The notes beneath the pieces were generated by a model. That model was not told where the DNA came from. It searched no databases and saw only the letters and a list, made by a program, of their open reading frames with translations. From NCBI GenBank assembly GCA_019055375.1, contig JAHQIW010000814.1, forward strand, positions 1 through 64,000: 64,000 nucleotides of DNA. Direction: 5' to 3'. Of this stretch, positions 11,886 to 24,000 are shown one piece after another. Source of the DNA: Parelaphostrongylus tenuis (Eukaryota; Nematoda; Chromadorea; Rhabditida; Metastrongylidae). Position 1 is the stretch's first letter. Each line of letters starts with the position of its first letter. The position numbers and the translations under genes were made by a program.

Positions 11886-12255
11886 TATCATTTTAATATT
11901 TTATATCGTGGCTTTTGTAGGAATTTGAAGATGACGACTTTTGTAACCGAAAAACGCTATCTACAGGAAGCTTAACTTTTAATGTTGAATTAATGAAATC
12001 CGCCGTCGACGAAAAGAAAGGCTTTTTTTGCATCATAGTCTCGGAAGACAAAAAGTGGATTTGTTTTGACGATTCAAAGTGCAAACTGTCACCCGACTCC
12101 GGGCAACCAGCAAAATGGACTGCAAAAAGAAATTTGCAAGGAAAGATTATTAGGTGAGCATTTGGTGGGACCACAAAGGTTTCCTCTACTACGATCTAGT
12201 GAAATCTGGTGAATCGCAGTTAATGTAGCAATTTATCAGCAATAATTAACCAAAT

Positions 12256-12508
12256 GGGGGCGCCGTGGTCGGGTGGTTGTGATGTTGGTCACGGGGCGCG
12301 TGGAGTCGAACTCCACCTCCCTCTCCCCCCCCCCCCCCACTTCTCTCCGGCAGTCAACTGCAACGTCCTATGGAACGCCACAGCAAGGCGATCCTCGAAG
12401 TGGCAAGAAGATTCGCTCAACCAGTATTCTACGCAGTTCAAGAAGAAGACGAAAAACGAATTGAATGCTAGAAGTACTGGGATCCGCACAGTGAAAAAAG
12501 CAGCGTGG
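12256..12508 (+). repeat. SINE B (Leu/Ser-type tRNA head), nested in mariner
   Basis: Starts GGCGCCGTGGTCGGGTGGTTG (A-box region of a long-variable-arm tRNA) with GGAGTCGAACTCC as B box, a C-rich run (12326-12338), then the body CTCCGGCAGTCAACTGC ... AAGAAGAAGACGAAAAACG ... AGTACTGGGATCCGCACAGT and an A-rich end. About 250 bp. Other copies: 12798-13027, 40272-40508, 42555-42785, 43300-43490. Confidence 0.82.
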
Positions 12509-12797
12509 TGACGGATCAAATAAAGTGCCAAAGTAATTAACCTAATTAAACCATGGATTGCTAATAAAACGACCAGAATGGGCCGTAAGACACGACATGG
12601 TGATTTTACTGCATGATAATGACTGACCTCATGTTGCAAAACTGATCAAAACGTCATAAAAGAGTTGAGGTGAGAAGTTTTAAGAGGATTAACCTTATCC
12701 GCCTTACTCTCGTGAGATTGCACTATCAGATCACCACTTAGAATTATCAAATTATATTACTTAGCAAATTTAGCACTTTCTTTAACCCGTTATTACA

Positions 12798-13027
12798 GTG
12801 TTTTTTTCACTATGCGGATCCCAGTACTTCCGGCATTCAATTGTCTTTTCGTCGTCTTCTTAAGCGGCGTACAATACTGCTTGAACAAATCTCCCTGCAA
12901 TCTCGAGGATAGCTTGGCTGTGGCGCTCCATAGGAGGGTGCTATTGACTGTCGGAGAGAGTTGGGAGATGGAGGTCGGTTCCACGCGCGCTGCGACGAGC
13001 ATCACAACCACTCGGCCACCGCCCCCA
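12798..13027 (-). repeat. SINE B, opposite orientation, nested in mariner
   Basis: The reverse complement has GTGGCCGAGTGGTTGTGATG (A-box region), then a weak B box, CTCCGACAGTCAATAGCACC, and the same AGTACTGGGATCCGCATAGT 3' end with a T/A-rich tail. It overlaps ORFs on both strands that are SINE shadows. Confidence 0.82.
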
Positions 13028-13374
13028 ATTCAAATTGCACATTAGTGAGTTGGAAAAAAATTCGATCAAAGTTTACTAATCTTGCATACCAAATTATTTC
13101 TTCCATGGCATTCACAAACAACCCAGAAATAGAAAAGTGTTTTGTTAATGATGTAAATTATATTCAAATATACTTTGGTACAAAAATCTTTCTGTATGAT
13201 TGGGTATCTAGACCGTAAAAGAGGAGTAGCCATGTTTGTGAGCCTAAATAATTACCTATTCCATAATGATGAGTGATGTACAAAGCTTGGAATCTTAGGC
13301 AAAGATTGAGCTTGCGAATCACTCACGCTGGAAGCATACACCATCGAGGCCACCGCTTAACGAAGACTGGTAGC

Positions 13375-13465
13375 AGAGCGGTGTGTTTGGAGGTGTAGTA
13401 GTATCAAGCAGTCTAATATAGATGAGACGCGGGTTCAATTCTAACCTGAGGCCCGAAGTTTTGCG
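13375..13465 (+). repeat. Repeat A tRNA-like copy
   Basis: GGAGGTGTAGTAGTATCAAG (degenerate A box) and GACGCGGGTTCAATTC (B box), followed by CTGAGGCCCGAAG. Just upstream, ACCATCGAGGCCACCGC (13341-13358) is the complement of another unit's start, so this may be a fifth partial head-to-head pair. Confidence 0.6.
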
Positions 13466-13469
13466 CACC

Positions 13470-14115
13470 TCATCATCCTTGAAGAGGCTTATTTATATGA
13501 AATAGTAGCCATATTTGAAGAACGTCAGAAAACTACATCTCTTACTGTGTGATTAGAGGTGTTCCGCAATACACACGTAGTACTTGTTTGACCATGCACC
13601 ATGGCTTAAAAAGATATTTTTCATGGTCTGAATCCATCTGAGCAAGACGTGAAACATGAGCACCCATTGTGAGTAAAGTGCGAGCTTAGAGACTTATACG
13701 AATCAGCCGATTTGAGATCGATAATAGTAGCAGTAGAAATTCGATAGCTGACATTTAGGCGGTTTTCGCTTTCATCAGATTGGACGTACTTTGTCCTAGA
13801 CTATTCGGAAGAAATGTTAGCCGTCGAACAGCTGCTACCATTATTGCTAATGCTGCTACCACTGTTGCAAAACTCGCGCTGGCTCGCCATAAGTCTTTGA
13901 GTTAACATAATTATCGATATCGAGGTTGATAGAAAGGTGGTCTTTTGAATAATTGCAAAGTACGAGGTGTTAGCTCACGCTTCTAGAGGCTACTTAGTAT
14001 CGTGCACAGCTTTCCCACTACAGCATTTACTACTTCAATAAATATTCAAAATAATAAAACATATGAGTACCACATCTGTTCATCATTGAGCCAGCATTGA
14101 AGACTCTCTTGACGT
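13470..14115. other. No confident gene
   Basis: Frames through 13800-13905 are open in several registers because of a CTGCTACCA-rich stretch. No splice-supported exon could be chosen. Confidence 0.35.
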
Positions 14116-14119
14116 TTAA

Positions 14120-14770
14120 TATTCATTCACCTTAGAGAAGTGAATGATGAGCAATAACGGCCTCAGGCGGGAATCAAACCCGTGTTTCATCCTTACCGCA
14201 GACGCGTGCTACTACCACTACACCACCGAGGCGCATTTGCTCCACCACTCATTCTTCAACAACTCTATGTTAGCTATCATCCACCAACCTTTAACAGGTT
14301 TGATCGGGTATGCGATTTTGCTTCATAAATCCAGTTGAACTGACAGCCATTGTAATAACTAATACGATTCCCGCTTGACGCCGTTTTTATCTCACCACTC
14401 AATTCTTTTACGTATATATGAAACATAATAGCACTACGAAAAATGCACTAAAAACACTAGATTTCCAGTATCAGTTATTACAATGGCTGTCAGCTCAACT
14501 GGGTTTATGCAGCGATTGCATGCCCAGCCAAACCCTGTTAAAGGTTTTTGGCTTATAGCAATAAAGATGTTGAAGAATGAGTGGTGGCGCAAATGTGCCT
14601 TGGTGGTGTAGTGGTAGTAGCACGCGTGCCCGGTTAGGATGAAACGCGGGTTTGATTTCCGGCTGAGGCCGTTATTTGCTCACCACTCAATTCTCTTAGG
14701 TATATGTGAAACATATTAACAATGCGAAAGATGCAGTAAAAATACTAGGAATTTAGAGTATTCATTTACC
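14120..14770. repeat. Repeat A cluster forming a long inverted repeat
   Basis: A minus-oriented copy (about 14362 down to 14110) faces a plus-oriented copy (14473-14765). The arms match for about 230 bp, from AGTTATTACAATGGCTGTCAG through the tRNA-like box to GCTCACCACTCAATTC. The 110-bp loop contains the 3' part of a third, 5'-truncated plus copy (14368-14460: GATTCCCGC...CTCACCACTCAATTC...AAAAATGCACTAAAAAC). A box TGGTGTAGTGGTAGTAGC; B box GGGTTTGATTCCCGCC. The transcript would fold into a very long hairpin. Confidence 0.85.
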
Positions 14771-15019
14771 TCTCCGATAATCTTTAGAAATTTCCATCCT
14801 TGTAGTCTTTACAGCTTATCATATCTATTTACTCATCTGATCGTATCTCTACTATCTTGATCCATTCATCTTCCTTGTTTCATCCATGTCATAGGACGTA
14901 AAATGAAGTGCTATTTTTGATAAGCTTTGATACCACATGTTCATGCAGTTAGCCAAATTTTTATGACGTAGAATCGGTTATACATGAAATTTTCCATTTT
15001 CATTCAAGAGTAAGCAGTT

Positions 15020-18000
15020 ATGAACATGCGCTCTTCGTCTTTACTCCTTCTTTTGAACGTCATTGTACCGTGTTTTTTACTTGAAAGCTCTACGGATGTA
15101 TCACTTTTTTTCAACGACGCCTTGATCAATCGTCTCCAAAGGTCATTCACATACTGAGTGCTATTTTCAAGTGTTTATGTTCTTCAGCTTACCTCTTTTT
15201 TGAGTATTTGATCAAAACATAGCATAGTACGTATTATGAATGGATCATAGTGGATTCTATATTTTATTATACTTGTATTGTTGTGTGCTGACATAGTCAA
15301 ATAGATATTCGGAATAGAAAATCGCATGCTTATTTGAGTGTTCCGGTTTACCGCTTTATTTCATATACCGATAATCTCGTCAAGCAAGAACGATGTTTCA
15401 AATGTAAAGCAATGAAGAACAAAAAATAGGAGTAAAAGAGGAAAATGAAAATCAAACAAAAAGAGAAGGTAGTGATTATACAAAAGCTAGGTGATTTTAT
15501 AATCTTCTCGATGCTACAAGGACTTTCGTTACTCAATGCTTCTTCTCAATTTTATGTATAAACATATGTTACGTATCTGCAACAAAAATTTCCAATTTTC
15601 ATAGTAAAAATAACTTTTTGCGAACTCATAGCTACTATACTCACATTTCGTGAATTTTAGTGATTATGAACAAATGAGCATCAAATCAAAGAAGATCACT
15701 CGTCACAGAATTGGAGTGCTAGGAGTTTATTACCGTATCCTGAAGAAATTAGTAGATATGGCTGGTGATGAAGATGGGTCAGTTTTTTTGAATATTGGCT
15801 GTTATTTTCTATTCGTGTTCAACAGCAATATCAGGAACCTCAATTTTCATCGTATACTATCCCGTTGATAATCTCTTGTATCATTAGCGCAGCGTGATTG
15901 ATAAAATCACCAGTGCAGATCTATACCTTGAAGTCTCTTACAGTCTTGCAACAGTCTCGTTTTCAGGGCACTCTAAGCTTCAAGTTTCTGCAGCTAATTT
16001 GGAACTTACTTTGTAAATATCTAATATCTCGAATTTACATGGGTGATTACTTAGAAATATCTACAAAAGAAAGACATGTTTAAATTAAGCTGAGATACGT
16101 ATTCATAGAAAATGCATCATGGAACATAAACCATAAATCGATTGGCACTTCCATTTGTGTTGTTAAAATTATTGTGGAGACTCTAAATAATTGATTCAAT
16201 AGACTTTCATGACTCTAGCGTGAACGTTATTACATAAGGATTTAACTCTTTGGGAACAGCGTTTTTGTAGACGTTTTTCACAGGCGCTTTTTGCTGATTA
16301 CAATTTTTCGGCTAGGATCAGGTATTCATTTGAGAATTCGATTTTGATGATGTGCTTGCTTTCTGAAAAGACTCTTTCGATGTGCTATAGAAGCGAAAAT
16401 TAAATTAAGGTTCACCTTCGGTGCTCGTTTCTCAGCACACTCTGTAAAAAAACTTTTCGATAGTGGTTCGGTATAGCCCAAGTTTCTGCTGGAGCTTAAC
16501 CAGTTTGTTGAAAGGTTCTAATAGGGCGCTGTCAAAGCGATAAAAAGATTAAGTTTCAAATCCAATGTACTTATCCTCGTTAGAGTTTCATGGTGGGTTT
16601 TTCATAACTTCATAGAGGCGATATAAGACTAAAATAAAAGATAGTGTCTTCAGAACAATCGAGCGAGGTCCCCTATATAATCTTAGTACGAGAACCGCAA
16701 AACTTTTTCTCGAAACGGAACATTTTTCTGAGTAAAAAACGAAAATCGCGCTCTTTCGAGATGAAAGTTGAAATTGCTGTGTGCAGCTTGATTCGAGAAG
16801 CGCTTGATTTGGTTATCTCTCTGAAAAATTTTTCTTTTACTTTCAAATATTTTTGTTGCGCTCAGATTCAAGTGCAAAGCGTAATATTTCTTTGCTCATG
16901 ACGGCCTTTTCAAAAACTAAATCAGGATTCAGAGTTCACGCTTTCCCAGCTATCGAAGAATATTAAATGTCTTGTGAAAAGCCTTATCTACACTTTAGTC
17001 GAGTAAAAAATTTGCGCCGAGGGTGAAACTTGATTTTTCGATAATACAGCGCACTTAAAAGGCCTTTCTAGCAAACAAACACAGAACTGAAATTGTTTAG
17101 ATGTATACTTTTGAATGACTGCTAAAAGTCAGCGCAAATAGCGAAAGAATCCTGCCCCAAAAGTTTAACCCTGTGCGTACAACCGTTGATAGTAAACGGC
17201 ACCATGTTGAGTTTTCGCGCAGCAGTCTCAGCAATCAATGTGCTGATGGAACACCTTATCATTACCATGTTGCACTTCCGTAATGAAATGCGGAGTTTTG
17301 TAGTCATGAGGGATTCAGAAAATGTTCAGTAAATGGTGGAATGTGGCAGAAGAGATCTTTGCAAAATACGAATTATTTGTCAAAATGATTACACCCATTG
17401 CGACTTCGACGAAAATTCTCAATATTTTTTCAATTGTTAGTACACTACAAGTTGAAACCTTTGCAGAATTAGGTTTTCTACATATGTCTTCAAGACAATT
17501 TTCTGTACTTCGGCCAGTTTCAATCTCCATAAACGACTTTATTGAGACTTTCGCAGCAGGTAGTCCCTCAAAGACAAGGGGTTGAATTATAACCCACTCT
17601 TTTTTCTCAATTATTGCAGCACACTACGAACGCCTTCCGATAAATCAAGCCGAGTCGAGTACTGGAATCTCCATCAATTGAACTATCGAAAGATTACTAA
17701 TAGTCCAATGAAAAAGCTGTATTCGGTAGAAATGACTGCGAAATACAAGTACATCCCAGAGATTGAGACTGAATTCCACACCAAATTTTAAGACAACTGG
17801 GCGTTGACTTTACAAGAAAAAAGCCGCTCTAGAAGACTCTTCAGTAGATTCTATATTTTCGTGGCAATGAAGTGAGCCCAAAATCAAAACTGCGTTCTAA
17901 ATATACCAATAAATTCGCGCTGAGGCTCAAAAAACAATGGGCAGCTAATCAAAATGCATAAAGTAATCCGAGTCGCTCGATCTATTGAATGCCCAACATA

Positions 18001-21000
18001 TACATAAGTGAAATAAGGAAAGAAACAGTGGAGATATGCTTTTTCTGGAACGAAATGGTTTTCTCATTCAAACATGAGAAATTTTACCACAGATAGACGT
18101 CCTTCTCATAAATCCCGTACAGAAGTTTTTCCAGTGATATTCAATCATTTAATAATGATGATACCTTTTAAAACTTAAATTTCCCAAATAAATATGTCAT
18201 TTCTAATGCGGCCTACGTCAACACAGAGTCACCCCGAGACGTCGACCTTGCGTAACGTGGTACAAACCGTACCAAACGGTGCCCCAGGGGGGTCAATAAT
18301 GAACGATAACTATTGTGATGTCTGTAATTATTACCATGAACACACGTCCCTTAGGTTTATAAGCGAAAAATTCGTGTATAAAAACTTCTGTTATACAGTG
18401 TTATCACTAGTTTTGGATAGGTGTTGTACGTAGAAAGGAATTTTTGAGACACTGGAAAATGTGGTACTGCTCATAGACTGTTGTTATCTGTTCTGTTCAG
18501 ATATCTCTATCTTTTCCCTGAGCCGACACCTCGTTTAGATGTACAACTCAGCAAAACATGTGAAACTGGTTTACAGGTGGTTTTATGTTCAGTTCTTTTT
18601 AGCACTTTGAGAATTCACAGTTACAGGTACAGTAGCGGGGGCTATAGTTTCATTACTATCTTTCATTCAAATTCAACATGGGCAATTTATGCCTTGGATT
18701 ATTGATTAGCTTTTTTTGAGCTTACTACAAATTATGAACATGAATAAGGTTTCTGTGCTATCGGCTTCATCAAAACCATCATGATCGAAGTCATACTAAG
18801 GAATTCCTTTTGCGCAAGAGATCGGTCGCCGCATTAGCATAAACTTCCTCGACGATCAGATTTGTTTACTGCCTCGTGAAACTCATCAGTAACATAGGGC
18901 GAAAGACTTCAGGATTACGATAGCTTTTTTGAAAAAATCAGTTTCCATAGCAGTTTTAACACTCGAGTATTACTTTCAGGAATGTTTGTCAGAGATCTTA
19001 TTACTGTTAAGAACTGCTCATCCATGGCTCTATCCGGATCGAACAGATGGAAAGCTTGAGACTGAGCTAAAGTGAGAACTTATGCATTTACGATTAGAAG
19101 TCATCTGTAGTTTCTTATGCTAAACAAGTCGATGCCGCATTCTCCCTAGACATCTATTTATTTCGATAGGTAAAACGTTCGACAAGACATCCGCGTTCAA
19201 CTAATAGTGTTTACTGTCGATCTGCAGACAATGAAGTCACTTTATTGGGTCATGAATATCATTTTTGCTGAAGAAATCATCACTTTCCGCACAGATTAAC
19301 GAAGCTGAGAAAATGGTCAATGGATTTAAGCACCAAAAACGTGGATTGTCATTTCATCCAGGTGAAGAACTACGTGCACCACTCAGAGGGTGCTGGACGA
19401 TGTGCTATGAAATCTGCCTAGATTCGCAACGTCTAGTCGGAATGCTCGGCTCAGATCTTTTGAACCGATCTTAACTTCAGAATGGAGATGAATATACATC
19501 AGCAGCGAAGCAAGAATGTGCCGGTAGGCTGCTAAGAAGAACGGGTAACAGATGGAAAAAGACTTTGCAGTGAACTATAAGATGATGCAGGAATAAATGC
19601 AGACTACACTCGTGTGACGAGGAGATGTTTTCTGCGCACGTTGTACGTCTTCGTCTGCATTTGAATTTACAGTCTTTGTTTTGAGTTCAGTTAACTTATC
19701 TTAAAAACGACTTTGCTCTATCAGTTTCGTATAGGTCACTGATAACGTCGTTATTTTTTCTGAAGACTCGGCTTTACATGCTGTGACGATCCCAGAACTT
19801 CTTGGAATCGGTCCTGATCCCTTTTTCCCCTATGATACTGAGACAGCGTGTTAGATCCCTCTCAGATCTCTATTGCAGTTAGTTGCTTGGTTTTGTGCAT
19901 TCAAAGAATCAGATGAAATTATTCTGATATCAGTTTTACGACCCCAATAGTATGAAGAACTTGGTTCGGCTGATGTGAGGGGGAACTAGCGTCATATTTT
20001 CATCAAACCACCTCACTACCACTACTCTTGACGCCTGTACCCTTTTTTCATCACAAATCCAGAATGATGTTCATTAGTGACTTGTTGAGGATTTAGTTTG
20101 GCAGTTTAGTGCGGCGTCTTTGAAAGACAACATTGGCGGTCATCGACTGATGATGGAAATCTCGGCCACACAGGTAATTTTTGAACAACGCAGCTTGTTT
20201 GCTCTCATGAAGAGTCATATCCTCTTTTCTATGTTTGATAAGTAATTCAAAAGGTTTTTTGGCATAAAAAAGTGCAGATACAGGTGTGTGGTACTGAATC
20301 AAACCAATAATTCGTGGTGTATGCAAATGTACCGTGGCTCAAGTTCTTTTTAAATAATAATATCTGAAGAACTTTGGAATATTATTAGGTTTTGTTTAAG
20401 AAATATAAGCAAAATTTTTGTTCATAAACAGTTTCATGAAAAAATATGCTTTCCGTTTCGCGTTCATCAATGAAAACTGTGACTTTAGATGCTGTGCTTT
20501 TTCACACTTCGAAGAATAACAGCTTTCGAGCAGATACCGTTTTGTCGATTTCGACTAAATGACAGTAATTCAAGTAAAACCACGGTAAGAATAAATTATA
20601 GAGCGTTCCTCGCTGTTCATTCCTTTAGAGATACTTCGTGGACTCGGTTTCATTCGTGGCCTTGTAGGGATATTTGAATGCGCAAAGGCATCCTGGTCCT
20701 ATTGATCAATCAAGTAAATATTTTTTTAGACTTCGTGACATTCCAATTTATTGCAGCAGAGAAACAGTAGTAGCCATGGTTGACATGAGTCGAATTGAAC
20801 CGTCGACCAACTGTCTATCGCAAGGCGTCTCTAACAAGTGCACTGGAGTGCCACTAACACTGTGAACTGACAATTTTTCTGAGATGTCTCTTAATTATTA
20901 TTTGAGCCAACATCATGTGGTCTGTTAAATGAGCTGACTTGTAGAACCCGATACACGTGATTTCGACTTTGATGGTCTCGTCAGTCGGGCAGTTATCGTT

Positions 21001-24000
21001 CGTTTTTAGCCAATCCTCTCGGGATGCTCATCCCCAATACTAAGAGTAGGCAACGACGAACATTTTGCACTGTATGTCCGGTGAAATTGTGTTTTCTCAA
21101 GACCACGCTCAAATTTCAGTATATCTCTCAATTATGTTTGAGCTAACATGATGATTAATGATACCAGCCAAGAGTAATCGAGTGTACAACACTGCTCTTA
21201 TCATAGGGGATTGAGCGGCTCAAGAGGATTGGCTAAAGACGAAGGGTAACTGCCCGACTAACGAGACCGTCAAGGTCGAAACACGTGTGTCGTGTTCTAC
21301 AAGTCAGCTCATTCAACAGATCACATGACATGCTGGCTCAAATAATAATTACGAGATATGTTGAAATTTGAGCGTGGTCTCAAGAAAACACTCGAAGAGA
21401 AAGGTATAATTTTAAGATGACTCTGCGAGCTAGATATTTACAAGTTCTACATTTTCTGAACTATCACTCTCAAAAAATATATAAGCTCTTCAAACGTAAG
21501 TAGATCTCAGATTTGCTTAGAGCCAGAATTTTTGACGAAAGTTCATGCAGTTTGAAAGTTTGAAAATTCTTGCACAAACGCCAAGCGTTAGCCAACAAGC
21601 GCTCGAACTCTGTCAACCCTGTTGAGCAATATTGGTTATTCGCTTTTTGTTTGAAATACAGGAATCAAAGAAGGAATGTAAAGACGATTCGTAAACCCAA
21701 AAGCCGGTATTCGATCCTATTAGGACAATGGAGCTCCTTGCCTTTTGGATATCTCTGTATCCTACACTTTTTCATCTCAAAAAGTAAAACCCAGCGGGAT
21801 TAAGATGGTTCATCAAGACTGTTAATTACTCTCAGCTGCCAATAAGTCATGTGTCATACATGAAGCACCTCACCACTGATATCATAAGCGCAATGGTGAG
21901 AGGTGCTCCACGGCACATACATGGTTGATGGTTCGATCCCGCGTAAGAAGACTCACCAAGTCTCTATTTCTTCGTAGTCGACGAATCAGACTTGTTTGGG
22001 AGTATACCAGTACTGACGTGGCACGTTCGCAGGCCACTGCGAGTCATTGTATGTCCACATCGCATCGACCTTGAACGGTGCACGATTAAATCGAATATAT
22101 GTCCCTTCAGGGATCATAGACACAGAGAGCTTCCTACTTTTTATGCTTTTTACAATAATTCGTCATCTTGGTGATATAGATTTAACTTGCTCATTTCAAG
22201 GCAAAAAGATGTGTGAACATAGCCTTTCCCACATACGTTTTGCAAGCTATGTTCCTGTTTAAATGACAAAATAGAGAAGCACAGTGATTAAAAAAGCGAT
22301 GTTCAGTACGATCAAAGTGTCAATGTGAACCCGTCGCTCCGGGTGCACCAGGCGCTTCATCTCTCCGGGATCGATGATTTGGTAGTAGGCTTATGTGGAA
22401 AAAGTTTTCGCCCTGATACACGAAAGCTTACAACTCACTGTAAGAAGAGCCGGGATCATCGTAGCGTAGTAGTAGCGACATTATAGAGAGCCTCTACTCT
22501 GCCAACATTCATTGCCATGTTATTCTTAAGGAAGATTAATTTCTCGAGCCATATGGGAGTTCACAAATAAATCCGAAGAGTTTCTTAACCCTTTAAGGAC
22601 CACGTGTGCCACTCATGGTACACGACATTACAGGAACCCTAGATTTACTTTCAAACTGTAACAAGCCCTAATAAAATAACAAAAATCGCGCATCGGCTGC
22701 GATTTCCACTGCGCGTAGCGATCAACTGAAGGTCCTGAAAGGGTTAAGTAACAGACAACATCATGTAAATATGTTTAAAATGGAAGTAGAAATAAAACCT
22801 GAAATGCTATCTGAATAATTAGCGATGGAATAACTCCAGTAATTCAAGTGAAGTTACCATACGAGCAAAAAGTAATACATTCTTATTTTCAGATTGTATG
22901 GCCTGGTTATAAGCTTCGAAAAGCACCTGATATGATTGATGAACTTCTCGGTGCGCCATACGAATGCTCCTACGATAGGTTGGAAAATTGTTATACTTGA
23001 GAGAGTTCTCGCTTACAAATGTTGCTGATTATTTCATAGTTTCTGAGCAGTTTCGCTAACTGGGAAAGCTCATTTTCTTCGAACCCTGATTACAGCATTA
23101 GTTCATTTTCACGCGGTCACTAGAAGTGGTCTTCAATTTATTTGGATCTGCAAGAGATTTAAGACCTTGAGTTCCCGAAGCATAGCGGCTACATTTGCCA
23201 ATTGTCGTGAGCATGAATGCTTAATTAATCATTGAGAGTCAAGTCAATTTGAAAGATAACTATATATGGTCAAAAGCTGCTGATGTTTGGGTACAATGAA
23301 AAGGATAATTTTTTTGATTAGGAACTTTTTTGTCTTTGAAAAAATAACATTCAAGAGCGTTCCGCGGATTTTGATGCAGGATTACTCTTTATTAAGCCTT
23401 TATGTATGATATGCCAATTGCTAATTTCGGTAATCCTGTGAGGAATGAACGCATAACATCGCAATTAGCCACCCAGAAACATCCCATCGTTAAGATGAAG
23501 CAGTAAGCTAAAAAGAAAAGGGAAACAATGATGATTATCTAATTCTATAGCAAAGCCATTTATCGGGATAGAATACTGATTTCAGCTTTTGTCCGGATCC
23601 ATGTTGCCACGGTGTTTTGTCGTCCTCACCATTGTTCTTAACGCGATCATGTTCTCTCAACAAATGTCTGAATAAGAATCTATGCAGAATTGAGGTGTCC
23701 TTTTTTTAGACGCAGATTTCTATCTATGTTACAATTTTAATTATATCCTTCGGAAATCTGTCCCTCCCTAGATTTTGTTCCTTGTGATACTAAAGAGATA
23801 ACTTCCAAATTATTGATAGGGACCTACTTGGTAAGTCTAGGCAATGTTATTTGTTTTTCATTACAATAGAAAATTATTGATTCTATGGCTTTCATAGTAT
23901 TTATGACTAAATTTGACTACTTTGTGTCTTCTTCACCTATGTAACATTTGTAAGTACCATGTCGTCTCTAATGCTAGCTTGACCTTGAGTAACCACTTTT

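Larger units (their letters stand above)
11890..13220 (+). mobile_element. Mariner transposase relic carrying two SINE B insertions
   Basis: Translated in pieces this gives the mariner catalytic region: an EDKKWICFDD-type block (equivalent of GDEKWIYFD) near 12040-12080, a PGQPAKWTAK-like block, WWDQKG-like sequence near 12160, then KRPEW..RHDMVILLH.N..PHVAKLI near 12565-12660. Stops and frame shifts are frequent, so it is inactive. It is interrupted at about 12256 by a plus-strand SINE B and at about 12798 by a minus-strand SINE B. Sequence after 13030 aligns in order with that after 55690 in the second mariner relic (54625-55795). No TIRs were identified. Confidence 0.78.

Noticed and set aside
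12254..12639. Long ORFs on both strands (85 and 116 codons) as genes
   Set aside because: They coincide with a SINE B copy and its C-rich run inside a dead mariner; open frames are accidental.
18194..18433. ATG-initiated GC-rich ORF as a separate first exon
   Set aside because: No donor giving a sensible join was found, and it lies within an intron of a better supported gene.
19295..19474. Reading the 19.3-kb exon through to its own stop (either of two frames)
   Set aside because: A CAG|GTGAAG donor at 19361 gives a phase-matched join to the next exon and a product of integral length, so the longer frame is probably intronic.
23586..23696. Longer Cys-rich version of exon 23586-23611
   Set aside because: Its exit phase does not fit the next exon; the CACG|GTGTTT donor does. 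It remains a possible alternative.
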